A stretch of 64,000 nt of DNA from Methylobacterium platani (GTDB lineage Bacteria > Pseudomonadota > Alphaproteobacteria > Rhizobiales > Beijerinckiaceae). Under the pieces are notes generated by a model. The model ran no database searches and was not told where the DNA came from. It saw only the letters and a list, made by a program, of their open reading frames with translations. Made by a program: the position numbers and the translations under genes. Location: the NCBI RefSeq assembly GCF_001653715.1, contig NZ_LWHQ01000002.1, forward strand, positions 1 through 64,000, read 5' to 3'. The first letter of the stretch is position 1; each line of letters opens with the position of its first letter. Positions 9,020 to 17,001 of this stretch are shown here, piece after piece.

Positions 9020-9796
9020 ATGACCGAGACCCTGGCCGGAAAGGTCGCCTGGGTGACGGGCGCGGGCAGCGGCATCGGCGAGGCGGCGGCCCTGGCCCTC
9101 GCCGGGGCGGGGGCCCGCGTGGTGCTCACCGGGCGCCGGGAGGAGCCGCTGCGCACGCTGGCCGGTCGCATCGCGGCCTCCGGCGGCGAGGCCGCGGTCG
9201 CGCCCGGCGACGTCACCGATGCCGGCCGCATCCAGGGCATCGTCGCGGAGATCGCCGCGCGCTTCGGCCGGCTCGACGTGCTGGTGAGCAATGCCGGCAG
9301 CAACGTGCGCGAGCGGCGCTGGGACGCCCTGTCGCCGGAGGGCGCGCAAGGGGTGATCGAGGCCAACCTGTCGAGCGCCTTCTACGCCTCGCTGGCGGTG
9401 CTGCCGCTGATGCGGGCGCAGGGCGACGGCGTGCTGATCCACACCGCGTCGTGGGCCGGGCGGTACGTCAGCCCGGTGAGCGGCCCGGCCTATACCGCGG
9501 CCAAGCACGCCGTGGTGGCGATGAGCCACAGCATCAACATGGAGGAGTGCGTCAACGGGATCCGCTCGACGGTCCTGTGCCCGGCCGAGGTGGCGACGCC
9601 GATCCTCGACAAGCGCCCGGTGCCGGTGAGCGCCGAGGACCGCGCCCGCATGCTCCAGCCCGACGACATGGCGGCGCTGATCCTGTTCGTGGCGACGCGC
9701 CCGAAGCACGTCTGCCTCAACGAGGTGGTGATCAGCCCGGCGTGGAATCGCGGCTACGTGCCGGATGCCCGCCTGGGATCGCGGCTGGGTGCGTGA
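9020..9796 (+). CDS. short-chain dehydrogenase/reductase (SDR)
   Basis: A classical SDR of 258 residues. Cofactor motif TGAGSGIG is at 13-20, structural NAG at 91-93, and the catalytic Ser144, Tyr158 and Lys162 (YTAAK) are all present. The residue after the second strand is TGRRE, and the Arg pair suggests NADP(H) preference. The ATG follows GGGGAGGAG at a normal distance. The substrate is not predictable; the family reduces or oxidises alcohols and carbonyls. It is separated from the microprotein by a likely terminator and from the convergent 78-residue gene by a strong hairpin. Confidence 0.9.
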   Translation: MTETLAGKVAWVTGAGSGIGEAAALALAGAGARVVLTGRREEPLRTLAGRIAASGGEAAVAPGDVTDAGRIQGIVAEIAARFGRLDVLVSNAGSNVRERRWDALSPEGAQGVIEANLSSAFYASLAVLPLMRAQGDGVLIHTASWAGRYVSPVSGPAYTAAKHAVVAMSHSINMEECVNGIRSTVLCPAEVATPILDKRPVPVSAEDRARMLQPDDMAALILFVATRPKHVCLNEVVISPAWNRGYVPDARLGSRLGA

Positions 9797-9839
9797 CGTC
9801 CGGAAGGCGCGGAACGCGAGGGGCGATCCCGGTGATCGG

Positions 9840-9876
9840 GTGCCCCGGATGATCGGCCGGCGACCATCCGGGGCAC
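9840..9876. terminator. convergent terminator hairpin
   Basis: A perfect 12-bp inverted repeat (9840-9851 and 9865-9876) with a 13-base loop lies between the SDR gene and the opposing 78-residue gene. There is no T-run on either side. Confidence 0.55.
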
Positions 9877-9894
9877 GGGTGAGGCCCGGTCGGT

Positions 9895-10131
9895 TCAGGC
9901 GCCCTGCGGTTCCGCGGCGGCGTCGGCCTCGGCCTTCAGCCGCAGCTCGCTCCGGTGGAGCCGGCTGAGCAGCATGAGCATGCGGCCCGGCAGGGCCGTA
10001 TCCTCGGCGGTGAGCGGCGCCGCGCGGCGCCAAGTCGTGGCATCCCTGAGCGCGGGGAGTTCCCGCACGGGAGTCAGAGCGGGGGCGGCGGACTCGTCCG
10101 GCCGAACCTGCTCGCGAACTCGGGTACGCAT
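9895..10131 (-). CDS. small hypothetical protein, 78 residues, stress-promoter driven
   Basis: Unrecognised. The protein is Arg/Glu/Ala-rich with a probable amphipathic helix near residues 50-72 (RMLMLLSRLHRSELRLKAEA) and no Cys, signal or membrane span. The start ATG follows AAGGA by 7 bases. An exact GGAAC-N16-CGTT sigma-EcfG promoter lies on this strand about 50 bases upstream, so it should be induced in the general stress response. It is divergent from prmA. Helix-rich, charged small proteins of this kind could be regulators or chaperone-like factors, but nothing in the sequence proves it. Confidence 0.7.
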   Translation of the reverse strand: MRTRVREQVRPDESAAPALTPVRELPALRDATTWRRAAPLTAEDTALPGRMLMLLSRLHRSELRLKAEADAAAEPQGA

Positions 10132-10177
10132 CGTTCGATCCTTCAACGGCCGGCTTCTGGCGACCGGCGCCGCTATG

Positions 10178-10202
10178 AACGCCGACCCGGTGCGCCGGTT
10201 CC
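10178..10202 (-). promoter_or_regulatory. sigma-EcfG (general stress) promoter
   Basis: Read on the minus strand: GGAAC (10202-10198), 16 bases, CGTT (10181-10178). This is an exact consensus. It lies about 47 bases upstream of the 78-residue gene start, leaving a leader of about 40 bases. Confidence 0.75.
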
Positions 10203-10366
10203 CCGACGACATGCGGTGCTGTCCCGGCGCCGGAGCCACCGTGTCGCCGGTGCCACACCGTCGGGCGGGGCCGGCGCGGGCCGCGGAGCGCGCCGCGCCG
10301 CGAGAGATGCCGCGTCGGCGTGACGGGGCGGTGACGGCGGGCGGCGCGGATGCTATGGCGCCAGGC

Positions 10367-11284
10367 ATGCTCGAAGGCCTGCCGCCCCATCGCCCGACCC
10401 ACGTGCTGCGTCTCGATACCAACGAGCGCGCGGCCCGCGCCATGACGGACCTCATCGGCGAGGTCTTCGACCCGACCGAGACGGCGGTCGCCGCCTTCGA
10501 GGCCGAGGACGGCCGGACCTGGCACCTCGAAGCCTACTTCTCGCAGGAGCCCGACGAGGAGGTGGTGCGCGAGCTGATCCGCCCGATCGTCGGCGACGCG
10601 GCCGACGAGGCGGTCTTCGCGGCGATCGACCAGCAGGACTGGGTGCGCGCCTCGCTCGAGGGCCTCAAGCCCGTCCGGGCCGGCCGCATCCTGGTCCACG
10701 GCTCGCACGACCGCGAGCGGGTGCAGCCGAACGACCTGCCGATCGAGATCGAGGCGGCCCTCGCCTTCGGTACCGGGCACCACGGCACCACGCTCGGCTG
10801 CCTCCGGGCCCTCGTCGACGAGGTGAAGCGGCGCCGGCCGCAGCGCGTCCTCGACGTCGGCACCGGCACCGGCATCCTCGGCCTCGCCGCCGCGCGGCTG
10901 CTGCACACGAAGGTCATCGCCGGCGACCTCGACCCGGAGGCGGTCGCGACCGCCCGCACCAACGCCGCCTTCAACGGGCTCGCCAACCTGATGGCGTTCT
11001 ACGAGGCGCCGGGCCTGCGCCATCCGCTCGCCCGCGTCGCCCGCGGCTACGACCTCGTCTTCGCCAACATCCTGGCCCGGCCGCTGATGCGGCTCGCCCC
11101 CAGCCTCGCCCGCGCGGTGGCGACGGACGGCACCCTCGTCCTCTCCGGCCTGATCCCCCGCGACGTGCCGGGCGTGCTCTCGGCCTACGCCGCGCAAGGC
11201 TTCCGCCTGCGCCGCCGCCGGCTGATCGAGGGCTGGGCGACCCTGGAGCTGCGCCGCGGCGGCGCGGCGCCCCGCCCGCGCTGA
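10367..11284 (+). CDS. prmA: ribosomal protein L11 methyltransferase
   Basis: About 305 residues. It has an N-terminal alpha/beta region that in PrmA binds L11, and a class I SAM-dependent methyltransferase domain with motif I VLDVGTGTGILGLAAA. The motif FGTGHHGTT just before it is the PrmA family mark, and FANILARPL matches the active-site NPPF-like position of this family (here AN-I-L). It trimethylates L11 on the ribosome. The start MLEGLPPHRPTH is chosen by family likeness; an ATG four codons upstream (10355) is also possible. It is monocistronic and divergent from the stress-driven 78-residue gene. Confidence 0.9.
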   Translation: MLEGLPPHRPTHVLRLDTNERAARAMTDLIGEVFDPTETAVAAFEAEDGRTWHLEAYFSQEPDEEVVRELIRPIVGDAADEAVFAAIDQQDWVRASLEGLKPVRAGRILVHGSHDRERVQPNDLPIEIEAALAFGTGHHGTTLGCLRALVDEVKRRRPQRVLDVGTGTGILGLAAARLLHTKVIAGDLDPEAVATARTNAAFNGLANLMAFYEAPGLRHPLARVARGYDLVFANILARPLMRLAPSLARAVATDGTLVLSGLIPRDVPGVLSAYAAQGFRLRRRRLIEGWATLELRRGGAAPRPR

Positions 11285-11300
11285 GGGCATCGGGCGTCAA

Positions 11301-11325
11301 GGAACAGGCCCAACGCTGATCGGTT
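11301..11325 (+). promoter_or_regulatory. possible sigma-EcfG promoter upstream of the zinc alcohol dehydrogenase
   Basis: GGAAC at 11301-11305, 16 bases, then GGTT at 11322-11325: eight of nine consensus positions, with GTT kept. It lies about 120 bases before the dehydrogenase start. Confidence 0.4.
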
Positions 11326-11446
11326 GTCCCGGCATCGCCGCCTACCGGTGGGGAGTATATGCATCCCTGCCGGCGGCCGGCCCGTGCGCGCGAGAAGGCC
11401 AATCCCGGTCCGTCCGCGGCACGAAGAGCCCGGAGACGGATCAGCG

Positions 11447-12619
11447 ATGAAAGCCCTCGTCTGGCACGGCACGGCGGATATCCGCTGCGACACGGTTCCC
11501 GATCCGACGATCGAGGACGGGCGCGACGCGATCATCAAGGTGACCTCCTGCGCCATCTGCGGCTCCGACCTGCACCTCTACGACCACTTCATGCCGGGCA
11601 TGAAGTCGGGCGACATCATGGGCCACGAGACCATGGGCGAGGTGGTCGAGGTCGGACGCGACAACAAGGCGTTGAAGGTCGGCGACCGGATCGTGGTGCC
11701 GTTCACCATCATCTGCGGCCAGTGCGAGCAGTGCCGGCGCGGCAACTTCTCGGTCTGCGAGCGCACCAACCGCAACGCCAAGCTTGCCGAGACCGCCTTC
11801 GGCCACACCACCGCGGGCCTGTTCGGCTACACCCACCTCACCGGCGGCTATGCCGGCGGCCAGGCCGAGTACCTGCGGGTGCCGTATGCCGATGCCACCC
11901 ACATCAAGGTGCCCAACGGCATCCCGGACGAGAAGCTGCTCTTCCTCTCCGACATCTTCCCGACCGGCTGGCAGGCGGCGGTGCAGTGCGACATCCAGCC
12001 GGAGGACACGGTGGCGATCTGGGGCTGCGGCCCCGTCGGCCAGATGGCGATCCGCTCGGCGATCCTGCTCGGCGCCAGGCGCGTCATCGCCATCGACCGG
12101 GTGCCCGAGCGCCTGACCATGGCCCGGGCCGGCGGCGCCGAGACGATCGACCTCGACGCGGAATCGAACGTCGTGGCCAAGCTCAACGACATGACCGACG
12201 GCAAGGGGCCGGAGAAGTGCATCGACTCGGTCGGGATGGAGGCGCACGCCACCACCTCGCTCGACGCGATCTACGACCGCGCCAAGCAGGCGGTGATGCT
12301 GGAGAGCGACCGGCCGCACGTGCTGCGCCAGATGATCATGGCCTGCCGCCCGGCCGGCGTCCTGTCGATCCCCGGCGTCTATGGCGGGCTGATCGACAAG
12401 GTGCCGTTCGGCGCGGCGATGAACAAGGGCCTGACCTTCCGGATGGGCCAGACCCACGTCAACCGCTGGTCCGACGACCTGCTGCGGCGGATCGAGGAGG
12501 GGCAGATCGACCCGTCCTTCGTCATCACCCACACGGTGGGGCTGGAGCAGGGGCCGGAGATGTACCGCACGTTCCGCGACAAGCAGGACGGCTGCATCAA
12601 GGTGATGATCCGGCCGTGA
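11447..12619 (+). CDS. zinc-dependent alcohol dehydrogenase, formaldehyde-dehydrogenase-like
   Basis: A 390-residue MDR-superfamily enzyme. The catalytic zinc set is Cys38 in CAICGSD, His60 and Glu61 in GHETMG. The structural zinc set is Cys90, Cys93, Cys96 and Cys104. The cofactor fold is marked by [12 protein letters not shown]. This subgroup, with a long insertion and the FPTGWQAA segment, includes glutathione-independent formaldehyde dehydrogenases and many stress-induced dehydrogenases of unknown substrate. NAD is the likely cofactor. A small membrane-protein gene starts 22 bases after it, so the two form an operon, possibly under the upstream sigma-EcfG-like promoter. Confidence 0.88.
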   Translation: MKALVWHGTADIRCDTVPDPTIEDGRDAIIKVTSCAICGSDLHLYDHFMPGMKSGDIMGHETMGEVVEVGRDNKALKVGDRIVVPFTIICGQCEQCRRGNFSVCERTNRNAKLAETAFGHTTAGLFGYTHLTGGYAGGQAEYLRVPYADATHIKVPNGIPDEKLLFLSDIFPTGWQAAVQCDIQPEDTVAIWGCGPVGQMAIRSAILLGARRVIAIDRVPERLTMARAGGAETIDLDAESNVVAKLNDMTDGKGPEKCIDSVGMEAHATTSLDAIYDRAKQAVMLESDRPHVLRQMIMACRPAGVLSIPGVYGGLIDKVPFGAAMNKGLTFRMGQTHVNRWSDDLLRRIEEGQIDPSFVITHTVGLEQGPEMYRTFRDKQDGCIKVMIRP

Positions 12620-12641
12620 GGGGGGAGCCAGGAATCCAGTC

Positions 12642-13184
12642 ATGACCAGAACCGTGAATCCCCGCTCCCGCTCCGCGCACGATGCCCTCGCCCGCGGCCT
12701 CGGCTGGTTCTCGATCGGGCTCGGCCTCGCCGAGATCCTGGCGCCGCGCGCCCTCTGCCGCGCGCTCGGGCTCGAGGGCCGCGAGGCCCTGGTCCAGGCC
12801 TACGGCGCCCGCGAGGTCGCCACCGGCGCGGCGATCCTGATGAGCCACGACCCGACGCCGTGGATCTGGGGACGGGTCGCGGGCGACGCCCTCGACCTCG
12901 CCACCCTGGCGACCGGCTTCGAGGGCGACAACCCCCGCGCCGGCAGCCTCGCGCTCGCCACCGCCGCGGTGGCGGGCGTGACGCTGGCCGACATCGTCTG
13001 CGTCCAGGGCCTCACGGCCGACAAGCGCCTGCCGCCGCCGGGGCGGTACGAGTACCATCACCGCAGCGGCTTCCCGGGCGGCCTCGCGGCCGCCCACGGC
13101 GCCGCCCGCGATTTCGCGGTGCCGCGCGACTTCCGCATCCCGGACGCCTTGCGCCCCTGGCGCGACGGGCGTCCGGCGGCCTGA
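12642..13184 (+). CDS. conserved hypothetical protein with hydrophobic helices
   Basis: This is a 180-residue protein with three or four hydrophobic or amphipathic segments between residues 15 and 130 (for example LGWFSIGLGLAEILAP and LALATAAVAGVTLADIV), followed by a polar C-terminal part with HHRSGFPGG. The layout resembles the N-terminal membrane part found in front of cyclase/dehydrase (SRPBCC) domains in related bacteria, but that domain is absent here. AGGAA lies upstream of the ATG. It directly follows the alcohol dehydrogenase and is probably co-expressed. Function is unknown. Confidence 0.75.
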   Translation: MTRTVNPRSRSAHDALARGLGWFSIGLGLAEILAPRALCRALGLEGREALVQAYGAREVATGAAILMSHDPTPWIWGRVAGDALDLATLATGFEGDNPRAGSLALATAAVAGVTLADIVCVQGLTADKRLPPPGRYEYHHRSGFPGGLAAAHGAARDFAVPRDFRIPDALRPWRDGRPAA

Positions 13185-13209
13185 GGACGTCGGGAGCCTT
13201 CGGGGCTCG

Positions 13210-13362
13210 CGACGTCGTCCCGGGGCTCGTCGAGGACGAGGACCCGGGATCATGACCGCCGGCCTTGGAGAACGAGGCGGTGCCCGCCCCGCCCCGCTTC
13301 GTCCTGGATCGTCAGCGGTCATCGATCCCGGGCTCCGCTTGCGCGGCCCCGGGACGATGTCG
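13210..13362. repeat. REP-like inverted pair
   Basis: Two copies of a roughly 48-base unit in opposite orientation (13210-13259 and 13315-13362) share CGTCCCGGGG at one end and CCCGGGATC..ATGACCGC at the other, with differing hairpin loops in between. About 55 bases separate them. The unit is itself near-palindromic, as in REP/BIME elements. It fills the gap after the hypothetical membrane protein gene. Confidence 0.6.
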
Positions 13363-13393
13363 AGGGGTTCGGCATCGTCGAGGCCAAAGAAAA

Positions 13394-13413
13394 GGGCCGC
13401 CTCGCGGCGGCCC
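13394..13413 (-). terminator. intrinsic terminator of the 53-residue gene
   Basis: An 8-bp GC-only stem (13394-13401 with 13406-13413) has a 4-base loop; on the minus strand it is followed by TTTCTTTGG. It lies 25 bases beyond the stop codon. Confidence 0.75.
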
Positions 13414-13438
13414 TCTCGTCCCGGCTCGCGCCCGGATC

Positions 13439-13600
13439 CTACTCCTTGTCGCCGCGATGGATGCCCTTGTCGCGGTTCTCCTTCAGCCGGCCGTCATCCG
13501 AATGCTGCACGGTGCCCTGGTTCGGCGTCTCGGGATTCTTGTGATTGTGGCGGGTATGATCAGTATTGGTCGATTGAGACTGCTGCTTCTTGTCCGCCAT
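13439..13600 (-). CDS. small hydrophilic protein, 53 residues, stress-promoter driven
   Basis: A highly polar protein rich in Lys, Gln, Asn, His, Asp and Thr, without any hydrophobic core (for example KKQQSQSTNTDHTRHNHKN). It is therefore likely disordered, in the manner of hydrophilin-type stress proteins. The ATG follows GGGAGA. A GGAAC-N16-TGTT promoter lies 48 bases upstream and an intrinsic terminator follows, so the gene is a complete unit. It has lower GC than its surroundings. I do not recognise a named family; a role in desiccation or osmotic protection is inference from composition and promoter only. Confidence 0.78.
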   Translation of the reverse strand: MADKKQQSQSTNTDHTRHNHKNPETPNQGTVQHSDDGRLKENRDKGIHRGDKE

Positions 13601-13647
13601 TCTCGTATCTCCCGTGATCTGCGGTACGCCGCGGTGAGTGATCTGAT

Positions 13648-13672
13648 AACATATGATCGGAAGGTGGGTTCC
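13648..13672 (-). promoter_or_regulatory. sigma-EcfG (general stress) promoter
   Basis: On the minus strand: GGAAC (13672-13668), 16 bases, TGTT (13651-13648). Eight of nine consensus positions match. The region is AT-rich (CATATGTTATCAGATC). Confidence 0.65.
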
Positions 13673-14118
13673 TGGGCGAACCGCACGACTGAGCGGCGTA
13701 GGGCGCGACATTCCGTCGAGGCCCGAGCGACGTCGCATGGGATTGAAAAAGGTCTGTCGGCGACCATCGCGTCGATCATGCAGCTCGAGGCCGGTGCGGT
13801 CGTCCGGGCTCCAGGGATGGTGGATCCGAAGGCTCGGCGCGTATCCGTTGCCGCCGTGGACAATCCGCTCTAGCTTCCCCGCATGAGCCCGACCCGCCCG
13901 ACGATGACCGTCCGAGGCCGACGCCGCGTCCGACGCGGTCGGCGGGACGGGGGCGTGTAGCGCCTCGCCAGCTTGAGCGGCCCCCGCGCCGCTCGCTTGC
14001 ACCCAGACCGGATCGCGTCCTCCCGAGCCTCGCGGCCGTGGGCGCGGCGGGGCGTCACCTGCCCCGTGCGGTTGGAGCCCGATCCCTCGGGGCCGGGGCG
14101 CAAGCAAGGCGAACGACC
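13673..14118. other. intergenic region without a supported gene
   Basis: Between the stress promoter and the RidA-GNAT gene I see no credible coding frame. An Arg-rich 25-codon frame at 13883-13960 lacks a ribosome binding site. GC rises from left to right. The promoter of the RidA-GNAT gene should lie here but no clear box stands out. Confidence 0.5.
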
Positions 14119-14967
14119 GTGACGAGCATCAACCCGCCGACCGTCTGGACCGTGCCGGAGGCGTTCCGCCCGATCTACACCCATGCCCGCGAGGCGCCGG
14201 CCGGCCGCACCCTGTTCGTCTCCGGCCAGTTCGGCGTCGCGCCGGACGGCCTGATGCGCGAGGACTTTTCCCGCCAGCTCGGGCAGGCGATGGACAACGT
14301 CGAGGCGCTGCTCGCTGCCTCCGGCCTGGGGCTGGCGCAGGTCGCCAAGGCGACGTTCTTCCTGACACGCCCCGCCGACCTTCCGGAACTCGGGCAGGTG
14401 CGCCGGGCGCGCTGGGCGTCCGACAGGCCCGCCGCCGTCACAGTGATCATCGTGGCGGGGCTGGCACGGCCGGATGCGCTGGTCGAGGTCGAGGTGACGG
14501 CGGTTGCGGCCGCATCGGATGTCGAGGCCGTCCGCCCCGCGACGAAGGCGGACGTCCCGGCGATCCGGGCCCTGGTGCGGGCAGCCTACGCGAAGTGGGT
14601 GCCGGTGATCGGCCGGGAGCCCGTACCGATGACGGCGGACTACGCACGGGCGGTGCGCCTTCACCGCTTCGACCTCATGGAGCGGGACGGCGCGCTCGCG
14701 GCGCTCGTCGAGACGATCCCGCGGGCCGATCATCTCTGGGTCGAGAACCTGGCCGTGTCCCCGGACCATCACGGCCGGGGACTCGGCCGGGCGATGCTGC
14801 GGCGGGCCGAGGCGGTCGCGCGCGAACTCGGTCACACCGCGATCAAGCTCGGAACGAACCAGGCATTCGCCGGCAACGTCGAGTTCTACCGGCGGGCCGG
14901 CTTCGTCATCGAGCGCGAGGAGCCGTTCCGGGGCGGGGTCGGGGTCTACTTCACCAAGGCGCTCTGA
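14119..14967 (+). CDS. RidA-like domain fused to a GNAT acetyltransferase
   Basis: A 282-residue protein of two domains. Residues 1-130 match the RidA/YjgF fold (FVSGQFG near 34-39, then a helix with VEALLAASGL and the C-terminal strand LVEVEVTAVA). The arginine that binds the carboxylate in true RidA is replaced by Ala106 in RPAAVTVI, so imine deaminase activity is doubtful. Residues 138-282 form a GNAT domain with the acetyl-CoA loop HHGRGLGRA and a late FYRRAGF motif. The GTG start is chosen because AAGG precedes it and the upstream codons are not RidA-like. The fusion suggests the RidA part is now a ligand-binding or trimerising module for the acetyltransferase. Confidence 0.85.
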   Translation: MTSINPPTVWTVPEAFRPIYTHAREAPAGRTLFVSGQFGVAPDGLMREDFSRQLGQAMDNVEALLAASGLGLAQVAKATFFLTRPADLPELGQVRRARWASDRPAAVTVIIVAGLARPDALVEVEVTAVAAASDVEAVRPATKADVPAIRALVRAAYAKWVPVIGREPVPMTADYARAVRLHRFDLMERDGALAALVETIPRADHLWVENLAVSPDHHGRGLGRAMLRRAEAVARELGHTAIKLGTNQAFAGNVEFYRRAGFVIEREEPFRGGVGVYFTKAL

Positions 14968-15004
14968 ACGGAGGCGGGGCGACAGCCCGGGCCCGCCCCG
15001 CCCG

Positions 15005-16627
15005 CTACCCCACCCCCGTCGGCCCGTCGAGGGTCAGCCGCACCCGGCGGGCCAGCTCCATCCGGCGGTAGGGCTTGTTGAGGATCTCGAACTCGCTGCC
15101 GCCGGCATCGGTCCGCTCGATCGAGGCCTCGGCGTAGCCGGTGGTGAGCAGCACCTTGATCCGCGGCTGGCGCTCGCGGGCGGCGCGGGCGAGCAGCACG
15201 CCGTTCATGCCGCCGGGCATGATGAGGTCGGAGAACAGGAGGTCGACCTTGCCGCCGGTGTCGAGCATGTCCAGCGCCTCCCGGGGGCCGTGGGCGACGA
15301 GCACGGTGTAGCCGAAATCGTCCAGGATCACCCGGGCGGTCTCGGCGACGTCCGGGCGGTCGTCGACCACCAGGATCGTCTCGGTGCCGCTCCGGTCGAC
15401 GGAGCGCGGGGCGGGACGGCGCTCGGCGACCACTGCCTGGTCGGTGGCGGGAAACAGCAGGCGCACGGTGGTGCCGTGCCCGATCTCGGAGGTGATCCGC
15501 ACCGTGCCGCCCGATTGCCTGGCGAAGCCGTACACCATCGCGAGGCCGAGGCCCGTGCCGCGCCCCTCCTCCTTGGTGGTGAAGAACGGCTCCATCACCC
15601 GCGCCAGGATCTCCGGCGGCATGCCGAGGCCGGTATCCTGCATCTGCACCACCGCGTAAGCGCCCGGCCGCACCATCAGCAGCAGGGCCATCTCGTCGTC
15701 GATGGTCACGTTCTCGGTCCGGATCGTCACCGTGCCGCCGCCCGGCATCGCGTCGCGGGCGTTGAGGAGCACGTTGAGCAGGGCCACCTCGGCCTGGGTC
15801 GGGTCGATGCGGCAGTTCCACAATTCGGGCGCGAGGTCCGTCTCGACGACGATGTGGTCGCCGAGCGTGCGCCCGGTGATCTCGTTCATGCCGCGCACGA
15901 GGGTGTTGAGGTTGAGCGCCCGACCGTCGAGGCGCTGCTTGCGGGCGAAGGCGAGGAGCTGGTGGGTCAGCCGCGCCGCCCGGTCGGTCGCGGCGCGGAT
16001 CGCCTGGCCGGCGCCCAGCAGCCGGGTCGCGTCGATCCGCGGATGCTCGGCGAGCGCCAGCACCACGTCGGTGTAGCCGCTGATGACCTGGAGCAGGTTG
16101 TTGAAGTCGTGCGCGATGCCGCCGGTGAGCTGGCCCAGCGCCTCCATCTTCTGGGCCTGGTGCAGGGCCTGCTCGGCGTCGCGCCGTCGCGACACGTCGA
16201 GCTGCGAGCCGAAGAAATAGACCAGGGCGCCCTTCTTGTCGTAGACCGGGGAGACGAACAGCGCGTTCCAGAAGGTCGAGCCGTCCTTGCGGTAGTTCAG
16301 GATCTCGGTCGCGATCTCCTTGCGCTCGGCGATGGCGCGACGTACCTCCGACACCGTCTCGCGGTCGGTCTCGGGACCCTGCAGGAAGCGGCAATTGGTG
16401 CCGACCAGCTCCTCCGGCGTGTAGCCGGTCATGCGCAGGAAGGCCTGGTTGGCGAAGACGATCGGGTTGTCCGGCTGGTGCGGATCGGTGACGATCATCG
16501 GCATCCGCGTCGTCTCGACCGCGGCGAAGAAGATGTCCGAATGGGTGTCGGTGACGTCGACCGGCCCGCGCGCGGTGACGGCCGGCCCGAGGCCGCCGAG
16601 ATCCGGCTTCTCCGATATGTCCACCAT
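15005..16627 (-). CDS. LOV-domain blue-light hybrid histidine kinase
   Basis: A 540-residue soluble protein. The LOV domain spans about 30-145 with the canonical GTNCRFLQG motif, whose Cys79 would form the photo-adduct with FMN. A HisKA domain follows with phosphoacceptor His173 in [11 protein letters not shown]. The HATPase domain has an N-box [15 protein letters not shown]1 DTGLGMP and G2 [15 protein letters not shown]-terminal receiver (about 415-535) carries LVVDDRPD and the phosphoacceptor Asp in [10 protein letters not shown]. It should autophosphorylate in a light-dependent way and pass phosphate to its own receiver. No separate response regulator lies nearby. The start MVDISEK is preceded by a GGGGG-type site. 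Confidence 0.92.
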   Translation of the reverse strand: MVDISEKPDLGGLGPAVTARGPVDVTDTHSDIFFAAVETTRMPMIVTDPHQPDNPIVFANQAFLRMTGYTPEELVGTNCRFLQGPETDRETVSEVRRAIAERKEIATEILNYRKDGSTFWNALFVSPVYDKKGALVYFFGSQLDVSRRRDAEQALHQAQKMEALGQLTGGIAHDFNNLLQVISGYTDVVLALAEHPRIDATRLLGAGQAIRAATDRAARLTHQLLAFARKQRLDGRALNLNTLVRGMNEITGRTLGDHIVVETDLAPELWNCRIDPTQAEVALLNVLLNARDAMPGGGTVTIRTENVTIDDEMALLLMVRPGAYAVVQMQDTGLGMPPEILARVMEPFFTTKEEGRGTGLGLAMVYGFARQSGGTVRITSEIGHGTTVRLLFPATDQAVVAERRPAPRSVDRSGTETILVVDDRPDVAETARVILDDFGYTVLVAHGPREALDMLDTGGKVDLLFSDLIMPGGMNGVLLARAARERQPRIKVLLTTGYAEASIERTDAGGSEFEILNKPYRRMELARRVRLTLDGPTGVG

Positions 16628-17001
16628 CCGAAAGCCCCCGTGCCGCTGGCTGAACCACACGGCAACGCGGTCCGGCTCTCTTCCGGCCAGGAGATAGGCA
16701 CGAGGAAAAAATATCAATCTGGGCGAATAGATGGTGTGCGATTTTTTAGTTGCGCGACTATGCCGCGTTGTTGTCGCGGAACGATCCGGGTGCGGCCGGG
16801 GCACGCGGAGCGGCCCCCGGACGATTACGGGAGATCGGTCCCGATGCGGTCCCGGCCGGGCGGCGTTGCTTCGTCGGCGCCACGCCGCGGGCCGGCGCCG
16901 CCGCACCGTCTGCCGACCGGCCCCGGTGATTTTCCCCGTGGCGGCCGCCCTGCCCGGAAGGTAGGTTCGTGGCGCCCGTTTCGCTCGCCCGCGAGGTTTC
17001 C
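16628..17001. other. divergent promoter region of the LOV kinase and peroxiredoxin genes
   Basis: A 374-base gap with a marked AT-rich island at about 16700-16760 (AAAAAATATCAATC and GATTTTTTAGTTG), likely holding the kinase promoter. The right part is GC-rich without a clear gene. No sigma-EcfG match was found. Confidence 0.45.

Noticed and set aside
10355-10366. Upstream ATG of prmA as the start
   Set aside because: Possible, but the start four codons later matches the family N-terminus better; the difference has no functional meaning.
13883-13960. 25-codon Arg-rich frame
   Set aside because: No ribosome binding site, and composition is explained by GC-rich sequence.
16778-16802. GGAAC upstream of the peroxiredoxin gene as a stress promoter
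   Set aside because: No GTT-type -10 element occurs 16-17 bases downstream.
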